Assembly: GCA_013365325.1 (NCBI GenBank)
Contig: JABVXV010000093.1
Span: forward strand, 124,001-188,000
DNA from: Dipetalonema caudispina
Taxonomy: Eukaryota; Nematoda; Chromadorea; Rhabditida; Onchocercidae
Reading direction: 5' to 3'
Length of the DNA: 64,000 nt
Shown: piece after piece, positions 1 to 12,952 of the stretch
Layout of the letters: each line of letters opens with the position of its first letter
How positions within the stretch are numbered: position 1 is the stretch's first letter
Notes under the pieces: model-generated
What the model was told of the DNA's origin: nothing
The model's input: the letters and a program-made list of their open reading frames with translations, nothing else
Database searches by the model: none
Translations under genes and position numbers: made by a program

Positions 1-1887
1 TGTAAACATTTTTTCATATAAAAAAAACAAAATTTATTTGTACTCGCTATTATCAATCAAATTTTTGCCCTATTTATAATATTTCCATGCTTCACTGAAT
101 GCTCTTGATCATTTCATCTAGTATTTCAGTGATATTCATTTGTTCTCCCCTAAAAACTTGTTCCGCTTCCGGAATGATGTGATTTGTTAATTGATACGGA
201 CAACAATTTCCTTCATTCATCTTTAATGACATTCAATTTACCCGATGGAAATCTTGCATAATTTATTGTAATTGGTTCATTAACCTTGATCTATCATACA
301 TTTGTTACCAAATTTTGCCAACAAAACTTAAAGTTTAGATTTTCATGGGAATCAATTTAAAAGATAATGTTGACAAAGTAACTTTAAAAATTTCCATTTC
401 TTTCAGTCTCTTTTCTACGTTTTTTTTTTTTTCGCTTGATCTCTCTCAACATTTAAAATTAACTTTAGTATTGATCCACTTGGGTATATATTTTAAATAC
501 TAATGCATAATAATCTAATCTAATTTAACTCAGATTTTTTTTTCCATTTGCTCTTTTAATTGAATAAATATCAGTAAATCAGTTATTGAATTCATTGCTT
601 CTTTTTTTGTTACTTTTTTCATGCAATTCACCGTTTTTTTTTTTTTTTTTTTATTTCTGGTTGGAAAGGTGAAATTAGACTTGGTAAATGAGACAAATTA
701 TCGAATAATAAATTGCCCTTAATAAATATCAAATTACTGCAATTGAAGAGCAAAATTTTGAATCTATGATGATTCAAACCTATTAATAATCACCTGAATA
801 TATATACCTTTTAATATTTATCATGTAGCATTTAATATCAATTACAGCTGAAAATACATTTTCACTAGGCTTTTCATCATATCAAATTTCGAAAAAATTT
901 TATTTCATTGATTATTTTCAAATAATACATTAAAATTATTTCACATATACTTTCTTTCTTTTTTTTTTTTTTTTTTTTTTTTTTGATCATATTACTAATG
1001 TGTAAAATTTATCCATTAACATTTATTAAAAAAGAAATTATTAAATGATAAATGATCAATGTATCAATACTAATAATGTTAATGTATTATTGACACAGAA
1101 AATTTCATATTATATTAATTGCAAGTGCTTTGCTAATCATTGGCATTTCTTTACTTTCGTGATTACAATTTCGTTTGTAATCATTTAGAAATTTTTTAAA
1201 ATTATTTGAATTATATAAATTTTCGATCATTTAAAAGCAATTGTTAAAGATTACCATACTTAATGATATGGTTAATAGTACTCTTACTACGTAATTTTGA
1301 AAAAAAAAAAAAAGAAATAATAGCAAACAAACAAACAAACAAGGAAAACGAAATAAAATGAGGGCAATTTTTAAAAAATTTGATGATAAACTACAAAATG
1401 AAATAATACTTTTGATTGAAATAATTAAATAACAATGTTTGAATGAAATTTGAAAATTGAATTGTGACGAAGTGTTTCTGAATCATGAATTATTAGTATC
1501 ATTTGACATTTATAACCAAACAATTAAGCATATTATAATTATTGATCGGTAAGAGTAATAACATTCTTTGATAGTTTTGTGATAATACACTAACCTGGTC
1601 CCAGAAAATACCAGGTTAATTTGTATGCGTAAATTATTAACCAACTTCCAAAAAAGTGGGTACAGTAGTAGGAACTGATTGATGATTTGTTTGTCAATTA
1701 TTATAACAATTTTTTTTTTTTTCCTTTTTTTCCTTTTACCAAAATACCATTCGTTGGAAATCATTGAAAATTTTCGTAAGAATTCAGAGGACAATTAGTA
1801 TTACGAGATGAAATTGAAAGGATAAAATTCTCAAATTTCATCAAATTTTTAGAATTCCAAATTTTACTATAAATTATTCTATTTCAG
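1..1887. other. Upstream intron/5' flank of the 5-phosphatase homologue
   Basis: AT-rich DNA with several T homopolymers (for example around 961-984) and an AAAC-type repeat at 1325-1342. No exon with homology to the missing N-terminus of the 5-phosphatase was recognised on either strand. Most simply it is intron preceding the acceptor at 1887. Confidence 0.5.
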
Positions 1888-4800
1888 GATGATCTATTGC
1901 AAGAATGGTGTACTGAAGTTGCCAAAGAAGTTTGGGAACAAAAACCGGAATTTGCAATTATACATATACAAGGATTGCGTAATGCTGAAAATCCTGACAT
2001 TCTTTCCAATAAAATTTTGAAGAGGTCATTCTGTTATTTACGAAAAAATTTTAAAAATTATAAATAAACTATGACTAAAAACATTTATATTATGATCTAT
2101 CAATTTATCGCAACTGCGTTTTGAAGTCTAAAATTTAACCTTTCGAAAAAAAAATTTGACATATAAAATTTGATAAATTTTTAACTTTTATTTGCATCAA
2201 ATAAATTATTACCTTAACTTATAATTTTTTATCCAAATAAATTATATTTTTTCAAGTTAAATGCAAATTCAGTATTCAGTACTTCAATATTTTAACCAAT
2301 GGTATCATTTTTAGCATACTATACGATGCGGCAGAAGTACAAAATTTATTTAAAACAAGTCGTTCATACTTTGACACTCGTGAAACGGTACATTTTAAAA
2401 TGAACGAACTTCTTTTTTTTACAAAAAAAAAAAAGAAAAAATCAAATTATTTAGTTTTAACGATCAAAATTAAGCTTCAGTAGATTTCATTTAATGCCAC
2501 ACATCGTCATTGAAATGTAATGTTAGCAAGTATACATTCCGCAAGATATTTATTCATAATGCTATTCGTTAAAATTATCTCTTGCTTGATATTAGTTCTA
2601 TAATAATTTTTCAGCTTTTTTATATTTGCAAAAATCTGGCAAATTAGAAATATCATTTATCTGTTGTCTAAAATGAAAAATTAACCAATAGTTTTCCGTT
2701 CCTTTTTTCTTCCATTCTAAATTTTTATAATTTTTAAAAAATTCCAAAATCGAATAAGAAATCCAATTTTCTTTCTTTGTTTCTCGAAAAAAATTGATCA
2801 ATGAAAATTTATTTATGGTCAGAACTTTGAAATGCTTGAAATTCGAAATCGTCCTGAACGAAAAATGTACCCATTTTAATTTGTTTATTGTTCATACTTT
2901 TTATTCATTTGTATATTTTATGCTTAAATTTATTTTTAGCTTTTCTTTCAGCTAGGAAAGAAACTTTTTAAAAGTCACTCGACATGTTTGTAATCAAAAA
3001 ATATCGAAATTTTGCTGACAAAAATAAACCAATTAATAATTTGCATTAAATTATAAGCTAATTATAAGCAATATCAATTTTAGCCTATAATTCTGAATGT
3101 TTTTTTTTTTCAGGGTCTTGGATCAATTTATCTATTCCGTAATCATGATGAAGTGGAATCATTTGATCGTTACAGTAATAGTGGTTATAAAAGTCTTCGT
3201 CCAGGTCATCAATATGAAATTGGTGCTCGAGAATGTGATGGATTCATTTCGAATATATTCAATAATGCTTCCAGCTCAGCTTCCAATTATTCATTACGTT
3301 ATGAAGGAGATTTCTATGTATATTTTATATGGTTTTAAAAATTTAGAAAATTATGCTTAGAACAAATTTCTACGAAATCTACCGAAATTACTATAAAATT
3401 TTGGCAAACAATAGAATGATTCAATTGTCAATTTCATCAAGCATCCTTTTTGAAGAAGAAGAAGAAGTTACATTTTGAAAATGTAGTCTTATTCATTTTA
3501 AAAAAAAGAAGAAAAGAAATAAAAATGAATATATTATCTGTTAAATTCTATGAAATTTTCTGACTTTATACTTTAATTTCTAAAAACTTTCAAAAATTTT
3601 AACTTCAAATGAAATGTTTCATTGTGTCTTTCCAGCGTAATGATAGTCAACGAAATGAAAAATCCGGTGGAAAAAAATCCGTACAAAGTGGTTATTTAAT
3701 GTCACGTTTCCGTATTTATGGTCGTGATTTTACATTTGTAAATCTTAGCTTGCATACCGTACCTTTTGAAGATATTAAAGAACTTGTCGAACAGGTTAAT
3801 AATGATTGAAAAAAAAATTTTTTAATCTTTTTTTTATTCATGAATCCATCAAATAATTCTAATGTAATTTTGTATGATGTAAAATTGTTAAAATTAAGAA
3901 TTACACTTTCAAATACTATTAACTAAAATTTCCAAGTTTCATTATACAAATTGAAGCATTAAAAAAATTTCTAATAACTTAAATATGGTATTTTTCTTTT
4001 CTTTATACAGCCTGAAACAACCAAAGCTGCACGATTGCGAAGAAGTCAAATTGATATTTTGCTCAGAGAGTTCGTCTTTTCTTTTTTTCCTTTTTTTTTT
4101 TTACCTGAAATTTATCGATTGCTTCTGTAATTACTTTTCAATTTAAATGCAGATTGGTCAGCGTAAATAAGAAAATAATCATCATCATCATCATATATAG
4201 ATATATATATATATATATAAATATATATATATTTTGATAGTGATCTTATATTTCTAATTATTGAATAGTTAGCTTTTGTATAGAGCTATTATATAAATTT
4301 ATATTAATTATAGGAATTTTATGCAATTAGGATTTATTATAGTAATGTTTTTTATGAGTTACTTTAGCAGTAAAAATATATTGACTTTATATGCAATATA
4401 AGTTGTACTGAGTGAAATAGATTTTAAAATATATATATATATATATAAGAAGGTTTCTTTGATGCAATTCAAATATTTAAAATTTGTGAAATTTCTGGAG
4501 ACATTTCTAAATTGTTTAAAATTGTATAGTTATTATTAAATAACTACAACAAAATATTTAGGATTGAATCAGAAGGATTAAAAGATGATTCAGTTCTTGT
4601 TGCTGGTGCTTTTAATGCCCAACTATTCGAAACACATCTACTTAGTGTATGTTTTTTTTTCCTTTTTTTTTTTTTTTTTTTGGGATTAATATTAAAATTT
4701 TCATCTTGTTAATTTAAGCAGGAAAAAATTTAGTAACAGTTTCTTCATCTTATTAAAATTATTTATTCATCAAGGATATGGCAAGTACTCAAAAAGCTAC

Positions 4801-6088
4801 AAGTTATGCAAGAAAGAGTTCTGATGGCAGATTGGAAGGTATCGAACAGCGTGATCGTCATGGACGGGTATATATTTTATCGTTTATCATTTTGTTGAAA
4901 ATAATTATTGTATTATTTATTATTAGTAATGTGTATCTTGGGCAAATTATAAATGGTTGAAAATGGCTACGAAAGATGAATTGTAGATTGTCTTGAAATA
5001 GCTACGATATATATTTAGTTACTAATCGATTGTAAATTTTCAATTTAGAATTTTGCAAAATTTCTATTTAAATTTCAAATTTTATTCAATTATTTTTTTG
5101 TTTATCCTTCAAGCTACTTTTTCTTTAGTTATACGAAATGATTTATCCAATATTTGAATTAATCATCAAAAAATTTGAAAAGTCTTTATGGCACAATATT
5201 GTCCTATTGAAGAGTGTGTTAACTGTGGAAACTCATCGTTTCGATCTTCATTCCATACATGACTGGTTCTTCCGCCTTGGTAGAGGACAAATGGTTAAAA
5301 AATACAATGGTGAACTTGCACAGGTTGTTTTTGCCGGTAAATTATTGGAAGAATCCGTATTTTTCCAGGTAATCATAATTTTGATCCTTTTCATTCAGTA
5401 AAATTTTCATCAAATTTATAACAAATAGTTTTGCCCATATTCTTAACTTGTAATATGGTTTCCCTAAATCGTTTACTCTAAATTGTATTCTAATGGATTG
5501 ATTCATCCTTCATCTAATCTAATAATTTTGACTTATCTCTCATCTGACCTAATATTCCTCAGAATTCATCATTCAAATATTTTGCCAAAGTATGAATATT
5601 GAAAGTTGTCTATACATTTACACTAATTCTTACAGCCATCACGTCATTATGGTATAAGTAAGGCAACGGAAAAGGAGGAATTCATGAAAAATTTATGTCC
5701 AGCTTGGGCCGATCGCGTATTATACAATGAGAAATTAAGTGACTTATTCAGACATGTAAGTTTTACTAGCAATTACAAAAAAATAGCTAAACTTAAAAAA
5801 TAAAACTGAAATTTATTGAATGACTGATTCAAGTAGTATGTCATACATAGCATTAGAAGTATAGTATGTAAGCGTATTGGTAAGCATATTAGCATGATAT
5901 ATAATGCATTTTACACTTGATTTTATCCATTCTAAAACAACATTTCTTTTTTCCTTCCGTTTTTTTTTTTCATTTTTTTTCAGGATTCATTTTGCGCATC
6001 TGGTCTCTACTATGGACTGGTAGCGGAAAAAAAATTTGTTGGACAACATAAACCGGTAGCTTTGCATGCTACAATATGCCTTAAATAA
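1888..6088 (+). CDS. Type I inositol polyphosphate 5-phosphatase homologue (INPP5A/IPP-5-like), 5' exon(s) missing; probable pseudoenzyme
   Basis: Ten exons: 1888-2024, 2315-2387, 3114-3317, 3636-3794, 4011-4069, 4562-4646, 4775-4867, 5129-5368, 5636-5755, 5984-6088 (TAA), giving 424 residues in frame. The collinear match is to type I 5-phosphatases, which remove the 5-phosphate of Ins(1,4,5)P3 and InsP4 and so damp calcium signalling. Matching blocks are DDLLQEWCTEVAKEVWEQKP, GLGSIYLF, YLMSRFRIYGRDFTFVNLSLH, CPAWADRVL and HKPVALHATI at the C-terminus. The family N-terminal strand (VTANVGSLF in INPP5A) was not found in bases 1-1887, so the start probably lies outside. Oddity: the family motif GDFNFRL reads GAFNAQL, CPAWCDR reads CPAWADR, and the Asp before HKPV is Gln, so catalysis is doubtful. 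The first and last listed joins were checked for phase. The family call is firm; activity is inferred absent. Confidence 0.86.
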
Positions 6089-6340
6089 TCAATTGTAATA
6101 TGATGATAATGCCTTTAAATTCAGAAAATTCAATTCAGTTGCTTTTCTTATGTTTCCAAAAATATAAGGCAACAATAACAACAACAAAATTCATCAATCA
6201 ATCAACTAACTGATGAAGCCATCCGCAATGAACGAACGAATTTCTTTCTTTTTTTCAATTTTTATAATGAAAAAATCTGTGAATATACTTTTATTGTATC
6301 CTATTTATGCAAAAAGAAAGAAGTGTGTGTATTGTTTCAT

Positions 6341-6392
6341 ATATGTGTGTATGTGTGTGTATGTGTATGTGTGTGTGTGTGTGTGTGTGTGT
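6341..6392. repeat. (GT)n microsatellite
   Basis: GT run with a few TA interruptions in the 3' flank of the 5-phosphatase gene. Confidence 0.9.
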
Positions 6393-6433
6393 AAAGCAAA
6401 ATAATCAAACTTTTTTTCCTTCTTTCTTTTACA

Positions 6434-6439
6434 AATAAA
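6434..6439 (+). promoter_or_regulatory. Candidate polyadenylation signal AATAAA of the 5-phosphatase gene
   Basis: First canonical AATAAA that I see after the TAA at 6086-6088, about 350 bases downstream. Variant hexamers closer to the stop are possible in so AT-rich a sequence. Confidence 0.3.
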
Positions 6440-7196
6440 TATTCCGTTTTCTTTTCTTCAGATATTTGATTCTATTCTTTTGTATAACATAAATTCTCTT
6501 TTTATCCCTTTTTTTTTTTTTTCTTTTTAAATCATACTGTTCTATAGACACTTACATTTCCTAACACAATACAGTTGCGTAATATATATTCCCATTCCAA
6601 AAATTCAAAAAATATCTGGAAAAAAAGAAATAGTATTTTAGTATTATTAAATCTCTTCTTCATTTCTGTTTTCGATAAAGTAATTCAAACTTCATGGTAG
6701 CATGAAATATACGGTCAATTACGCAAGGCATTATCACTTGATGCGTATATGGCAATATACGATTACACGAAAAACTTTCGTTCAATTTCGAAAAAAAAAA
6801 AATTTTTTTTAGCTATTATAGATATGCAAAGTGGCATATTACCAAAGCCTTACTTGTCTCTGAATTCATTTTATACAAATCTTTACAACCTTGCAACGTT
6901 AATACTTCTAGACTGTCTATTTACCCATCTCTGTGACTGCCAATAGATAAAAATATGTTCTTTTATATCATAGACATTCAAACAGGTATCTGTTATCATC
7001 GATCAGTCAGGTAAATATCCAATTAAGGGAATGTGTCACAGTAAATTGACACAAAATTCATGCAACAGTAATGAAAATAATTTACAATATTTCCACTATA
7101 AATTCTACCACAATTAGCCCGAAATAAGTATTTAGAACATAACATTTGAAAGATTCCAATCCAGTTAAATAAATTAAATACCTTATAAAGATATAA

Positions 7197-7202
7197 TTTA
7201 TT
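7197..7202 (-). promoter_or_regulatory. Candidate polyadenylation signal AATAAA of the SLC37A3-like gene
   Basis: The minus strand reads AATAAA about 150 bases past the TAG stop at 7351-7353, a sensible distance for a nematode 3' UTR. Chance occurrence is common at this base composition. Confidence 0.35.
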
Positions 7203-7350
7203 TTAAATACAAAAAAAATTATCACCAACATTGCCTACTGTCAAACATTTACATTGATCAACAACGACTTCACGATCCTACTTGATGTTTGACATTCTTT
7301 CATTTGAAAAAAAAGAATGCAAATGATAAATGAAATTTATGAAGATTGAA

Positions 7351-10300
7351 CTAATCTGGTGCGTTCCGATGCCTAATTCTTACTGGAAACTGGGAAACAT
7401 CCATAGCTGAATCCGTCGTACTATCGGAATACGATCCCAACGAGCCATTACTGCCCTCGGAATGTAGATGCACATAACGAAGATTTAGTCTGTCAGCCAT
7501 TTCTTTCCACAGCAGTGGTGTCAAACACAGAACTGTACAGAGTATCTGCAATTCAAAAAACCCTAATAAGTTTTTCCCTTAATACATCCAAAATTGTGGC
7601 TTTCTAAACATTATGACGTCATATAAGAAACATTTCGGTCCGAAATTTTTAACTTAAAAATTTTGTCGAAATTTCGAAACAAAAATCACGTAAGCAAAGT
7701 AATGAAATGCAATACCATAATGATAAAACCGTAGAAGACAGCTGTCCAATCAAACACAGCTTCAATTTCCGGAATAAGAAGTTGACCAATCCCTGCACCA
7801 ACACTACCAGTCCCATCAATGATACCTGTAACTGTACTCAGTGCTTCCGATGATCCTCTGATTTGTTCAGCTTTCCCTGAAACATAATCGTCTTTTATTA
7901 AATATGTCAGATATTTCCAGATGTAAAGTTCATCTCTTCGGATGCATATTAAAAAGCACTATGAGATAAAAAAACACTAACCAAGATCGGCAGAAACAGC
8001 AGATGATATTAGATTAGCTGGTCCACCGATAAAAAACCCGGTTAATGCCATAAGGAATGAATTAACCAAAACATTGCTTGGTGAATCTAGAAAACACGAT
8101 AACTCTGCTCACGAAATGTGTAATGCATTAAGATTCTATCAATGCTTTCATTTTATTTACATTTTCCCAGCAAGAATTAACCTAATTTTCATGCATTTCA
8201 CTACCTAACCGAAAATTTAACTAAATTTGACATATTCCATTATTTCAGTATATTTCTCTTACTATATCTCCTCCTTATATTCGGCAACATACAGATATGT
8301 TAACACTTTTTATTACTGCCTGAAATGCGTAAAATAGAACTTAGAGCCCATGACAGTCATACTTTCCACTGAAATGGTAACTGACACCATCAACTATAAC
8401 AGAGAATTTGGATAATTAGGACTTACTAGCATAAGCAAACAAGGAGCCCATTGAAAAAATCAGCATGCATACCAAAACTGGAGTACGTGAAGAGAAATGA
8501 TCCTAAAATAAAAAAGATAAATTTTCCAGTAATAGAATTTTTGTGAATTACTGTTTTTAAAGTAGTTTAATAATGTCCTTGCAGATAGAGATAAAAGTTC
8601 GGTAACTCACAGAGGCAATGCCAGCAACAATTGCAGCAATGATACCACCTATATCGTACCACGCTGATAGTTCATCAGCAACAGATTCCTTCCACCCGTA
8701 ATGAGCATGGAGATAAAGCGGCAACCAGAAGAAAAATGAATAATTAACCAGCTTGAGGCACGCATATGCCAAAGAGTACTGAAATATTTAAACAATAAGA
8801 CTGTTATACAAGAATTTCAAAGATCCAAATGGTTAATTTCCTAAACATTCTTGAATATTTCAAGTTTAAATCATAGAGAAACGCACCGCAATAACTCCTG
8901 GAAGACGCCACGCTTGCCAAAAACTGATCGCCTTCAGTCGTTCCAAACCATCCGGAGCAGAAATTACTGCGTCGCGCTCTGTATGGAACGTATAATTTAA
9001 TATTCATTTAAGTAAATGTGCACTTCTAATCACCCACTGTATGATTGGAAGGTAGAATAGAAGGAGTAATTAAACAGTTGACATCGTTGAGTCTTTTTCC
9101 GAGAGGTTGGTACTTGACCGTACCCAGCATACATGATCAGAAGATGCACTACATTGAATGACTGGATAGTTTTTTCCTAGAAAATTTGCTTTTTTAATAA
9201 GGAAAGTGAAAACTTTTGAATAAATCGTACAAGAAAAAAAGATTGGCAAACATCAACATTATATTTGTGCAATCAAATCTAATTCAACGATTAACAAATT
9301 CAAAAACAATTCTGAAAAGTACCATGTCTAGTTCGCGATGGCAAAAGATAGAAAATGAAAAACCCTCCGAAAAAGAGTAAACATGCGTTTGCAACAAACG
9401 AATACTGAAATGTGGTAACCATAAAATTCAATTAATATTAAGATGTAATTCACTGATTAATTATCGATAGCTTTATGAAAGATGAACTGTTAAATAGTCT
9501 GTATTATAAAAAAAGGTTTTGGCAAGGGAACTTCAATATTCAATGAATCACCTCATATCCTAACTGTATGGTGTGAGATGAAACCAATGTGCCCATAATA
9601 TTTCCAACTGAAGCGCATGCAGACCAAAGTCCCATTACAGCACCACGACTATTATGCCCAAACCAATTACCCATAATCGAGACCTGCAATCAATCTCGTA
9701 CTTCAGTACATAAGAAATTACAAAAGTTATCCTTAACCTCTGTTAATTTACTTTATGAGATTATCATCACAAAAGTAGAAGAATGACAAATGCAACATCT
9801 AAATCAGACTAACTTAATTCATAAGGTTGCCTTCAAAATAAATACAAAAGCACTTAAACAAATAACTACTTCGAAAATCAACTAATAAACGAAGCGAAAA
9901 TTTCCCAAACAAACTCTGAAAACGATACTTCGGTAGGCCAAGCAACAGACTGAAATAAACCGCACGCAATCCACGTTGCAGCGTAATACATTGGCGAACG
10001 AAACGTCAACCATTTCAGTATTCCAAACAAGAATACCTGTAAAAACAAAAGTTTATATGTTGCAAAATCGATCAGTATTATACAGCTCATCATTTAGGAT
10101 GTGATACTCCCAATGAAACTCGAATCTGACCTTATGTCGAACACTTACTTTAAAATGAAGTATTTCGATAATGCATTTCTCTTTTTATCTAGACTAACTT
10201 GAGGTGCAAATTTCATCAGCTTGATATTAATAAATTAGTCAAACTTATCGAAAATTCTGTCGATTCATAAAACCATTTCGGTCTTTCTAAATATCAACTA

Positions 10301-11321
10301 AACTTTCATTTCGCTTCTTTTTTTCCAAGAAGATTCCACTAATAATCGCTTAGCAAACTAAAAATCAAATCATGAGAAATTTTACACAGTTAGTAAACTT
10401 ACAGCAATGGATGATGTCCACATACCAAAAGCAAGTACTTTTGTCGGATTATAACGGTCTCCCAATGTACCACCTGCATAAAGACCCTGCAAATAACAAT
10501 GTCAACTTCCCAAACATTTCACACTGTATGTTCCCTCAATATTTTTTACTTGTTATCATCATTTATTTTTTGAGAATAAGAAATGAAATCATGTGAAAGA
10601 TAAAAAATTTTTCCATTTCACATGATTTAATTCTTTGTTACTTCTGTAAACTGAAGACACTACAGCAAACCTCTCATAATAATTGTTAGTTCGTCAAAAT
10701 AAATATAAAAAGAAAAGAAATACATACCAAAGCATAGGCGCCGAGGAATGCACCATCGAGGAATGCTAAGAACCCTTCTGCTGCATGTTTATCAGGAAAT
10801 AATGGTTGCTCACCGGTGCTGTTATCAGTCCATTCGATGATAAGGGACGGTTTTACCGTACTTAACGTTTTACGTGAGGCATGCACTAATGCATAGCTGA
10901 AAGATAATCGTTGAAATATTTCGTATCAACAAGGAAAAATAATTGAAAGTAGAGAAAATAGAGAAGAAAACTATGAGACAAGATAATTTCAACTAAAGTT
11001 ACATCAAATTCACACTAATTAAATTTCTAATTTAACTTTATCTTTTCTTTCAACCACTAAAACAATCACTGCTACAATATTAATTATTAATATTACTCAA
11101 TTTTAAATGTGTTTTTTACATATTAAAATTTTATTTATTTTTTTTTTTTGTTAAATTTAAACATGTAAATTTTCATCTATTTAAATCCAACTAAATTACA
11201 CATACCTTATAAATGTGAATGAAAAAACAACGAAATGATACGATGTCCAAATTTCGTCACCAATTAAAAAATGTATAATACGGGATATGATACCAAATCG
11301 ACGATAATGAATATCATCCAT
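7351..11321 (-). CDS. SLC37A3-like major facilitator (sugar-phosphate exchanger family)
   Basis: Twelve exons, 5' to 3': 11206-11321, 10728-10896, 10403-10486, 9929-10036, 9552-9683, 9323-9404, 8887-8978, 8611-8778, 8427-8502, 7982-8086, 7716-7876, 7351-7545; 495 residues, close to vertebrate SLC37A3. Multi-pass membrane protein of the organophosphate:phosphate antiporter group. Diagnostic blocks are AFLGAYAL + LYAGGTLGDRYNPTKV, MGNWFG...GLWSACASVGNIMG, SLAYACLKLVNYSFFFWLPL, WYDIGGII, GFFIGGPANLISSAVSADLG and SSEALSTVTGIIDGTGSVGA. These fit SLC37A3 better than SLC37A1, A2 or A4. An N-glycosylation sequon (NST) lies in the first large loop. Known of the family: mammalian SLC37A3 is lysosomal, works with ATRAID and releases bisphosphonates; its natural substrate is unsettled. 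The start ATG at 11321 gives a short cytosolic N-terminus (MDDIHYRRFG) before the first membrane segment. Confidence 0.93.
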
Positions 11322-11970
11322 AGCAGATAATCATCGATTAAAATAGCTACTGCTCATCAATTAAACGTTCATCATCATCATCATCTATCCGTCGATACAC
11401 ATCTACGATTGTCGTTGCGTTGTGCTACTCGTTCCATTCTTGTCGTACGTTACGTTATGATTGGATCATTGTTTAGCTAACTATTTTTAAGGATTTTATG
11501 AAATGAAATACGATGTCATGTTTCGTATTTATTCATTCTTCCACCTTAATCTTATTTTTACGTAAAATTTAGGCGTAATCTTTTTTTCTTCTTTGTATAC
11601 GAAATTTTTTTATTCATAAATTTCCAATAGATTTATATGCGAAATTTGTTTCGTAAATTTCATTTTTTTTTCTTTAATATAATTGGTACATAAATTAAAA
11701 TATTTCTTAATGTTTTTATACGTGGAAGTTTTTTTTTTTTTTATATATATCTTCACGTTTATAAACAAATTTTCATAGTAATAATTGAGAAAAAAAAAAA
11801 AAAAAAAATATGAATACCAGTCGAAAGCTATCCTTAAATGTTTATGTTCCATAATGAATCCCGAGATTCCCCTTAGTGATTTCATTGCATAATGAATGAA
11901 ATCAATCATTGATCTCGGGAGAATCAACCAATGAATAATCAACTGTTACAACTAATATTTGTCGTATATT

Positions 11971-12275
11971 TATCATTATTATTATTTATCATCATTTACT
12001 ATTTATTATTATTTATTTGTTATTTATTATTCATTATTTAATATTTATCATTTATCACTTATTATTTATTATTCATTATTTATTATTTATTATTTATCAT
12101 CTACTATTTATTATTATTTATTTATTAATTACTAATCATTATTATTTATTATTTATTATTTATTATCTATTGTCTATTATTTATTATTTATTATTTGTTA
12201 TTTATTCACTTATTTATTTGTTTATTTATTATTATTGTTATTATTATTATTAATTATTATTATTATATTATTAAT
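11971..12275. repeat. Degenerate TTATTATTTATT low-complexity array
   Basis: About 300 bases made almost only of TTA, TTTA and CTTA units. It yields a spurious hydrophobic I/Y/L frame. A second purer (TTA)n run lies at 12401-12441. Confidence 0.9.
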
Positions 12276-12399
12276 TACCCGGGTATGTTTACACGGAATT
12301 TCTCATTTAATTGAAATTAATTATTTATTAATATTTCGTCCTTCTTTTTTCTGAAAAGAAACATATATTATTTTATAAAATGTCATATTTTATCATAGC

Positions 12400-12400
<1 letters not shown>

Positions 12401-12441
<41 letters not shown>
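12401..12441. repeat. (TTA)n microsatellite
   Basis: Near-perfect trinucleotide run of about thirteen units. Confidence 0.9.
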
Positions 12442-12952
12442 GCCTTCAAATATAATCATTTTCATACAATTCATTCATACAAAATAGAGAGTAAAAATGA
12501 AGATAATACAATTTTGCATTTTTATTTATTTTTTCCCTGTTTTTCCAGTAGGATCCTAAAATATGAAATATGAACAAGTATGAAATTAAGGAATGAAACT
12601 GTTAAGGTTACAAGAAATAGCATATTATTTCCGGAAAGACTTAGTAGCATATAATCTTTTCTTTTTTTACAAATTATCGCACAATTTTCTCACTTTCTTT
12701 TCTTTTTATTTTTAATTAAAAAAAAAAAGTGCAAAAATAAAAATCTAATTTTAAAATGAAATACCATTTTAACTAATACCATTGGTTATTACGAAATAAA
12801 AAAAAAAAAACAAATCAGATTCATTAGATGCACTAACTACTAGCTGATAAATTTTACAATGGAAAAGAAAAAACAATTTCATATTGCTAACTGCAATTTA
12901 ATTAACAAATTTGTATTTCATATAAATTATCAATTTGTAGAATAGGAAAATA

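Larger units (their letters stand above)
6089..7350. other. Convergent intergenic spacer with 3' UTRs
   Basis: Spacer between the 3' ends of the plus-strand 5-phosphatase gene and the minus-strand SLC37A3-like gene. It contains a GT microsatellite (6341-6392) and candidate AATAAA signals for both genes. Short open frames here have no recognisable homology. Confidence 0.6.
11322..12952. other. Intergenic spacer, 5' flank of SLC37A3-like gene and 3' flank of ENPP gene
   Basis: Contains the promoter side of the SLC37A3-like gene (a slightly more complex stretch near 11340-11470 with ATC repeats and CGT-rich sequence) and a long TTATTA-type low-complexity block. No exon or RNA gene recognised. 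Confidence 0.55.

Noticed and set aside
2815..2865. Possible extra exon between the second and third exons of the 5-phosphatase gene
   Set aside because: It has an AG and a GT, but its length breaks phase, while direct joining of 2387 to 3114 keeps the frame and aligns with the family.
12017..12253. Hydrophobic Ile/Tyr/Leu frame resembling a membrane protein
   Set aside because: TTATTA low-complexity sequence; no complex codons.
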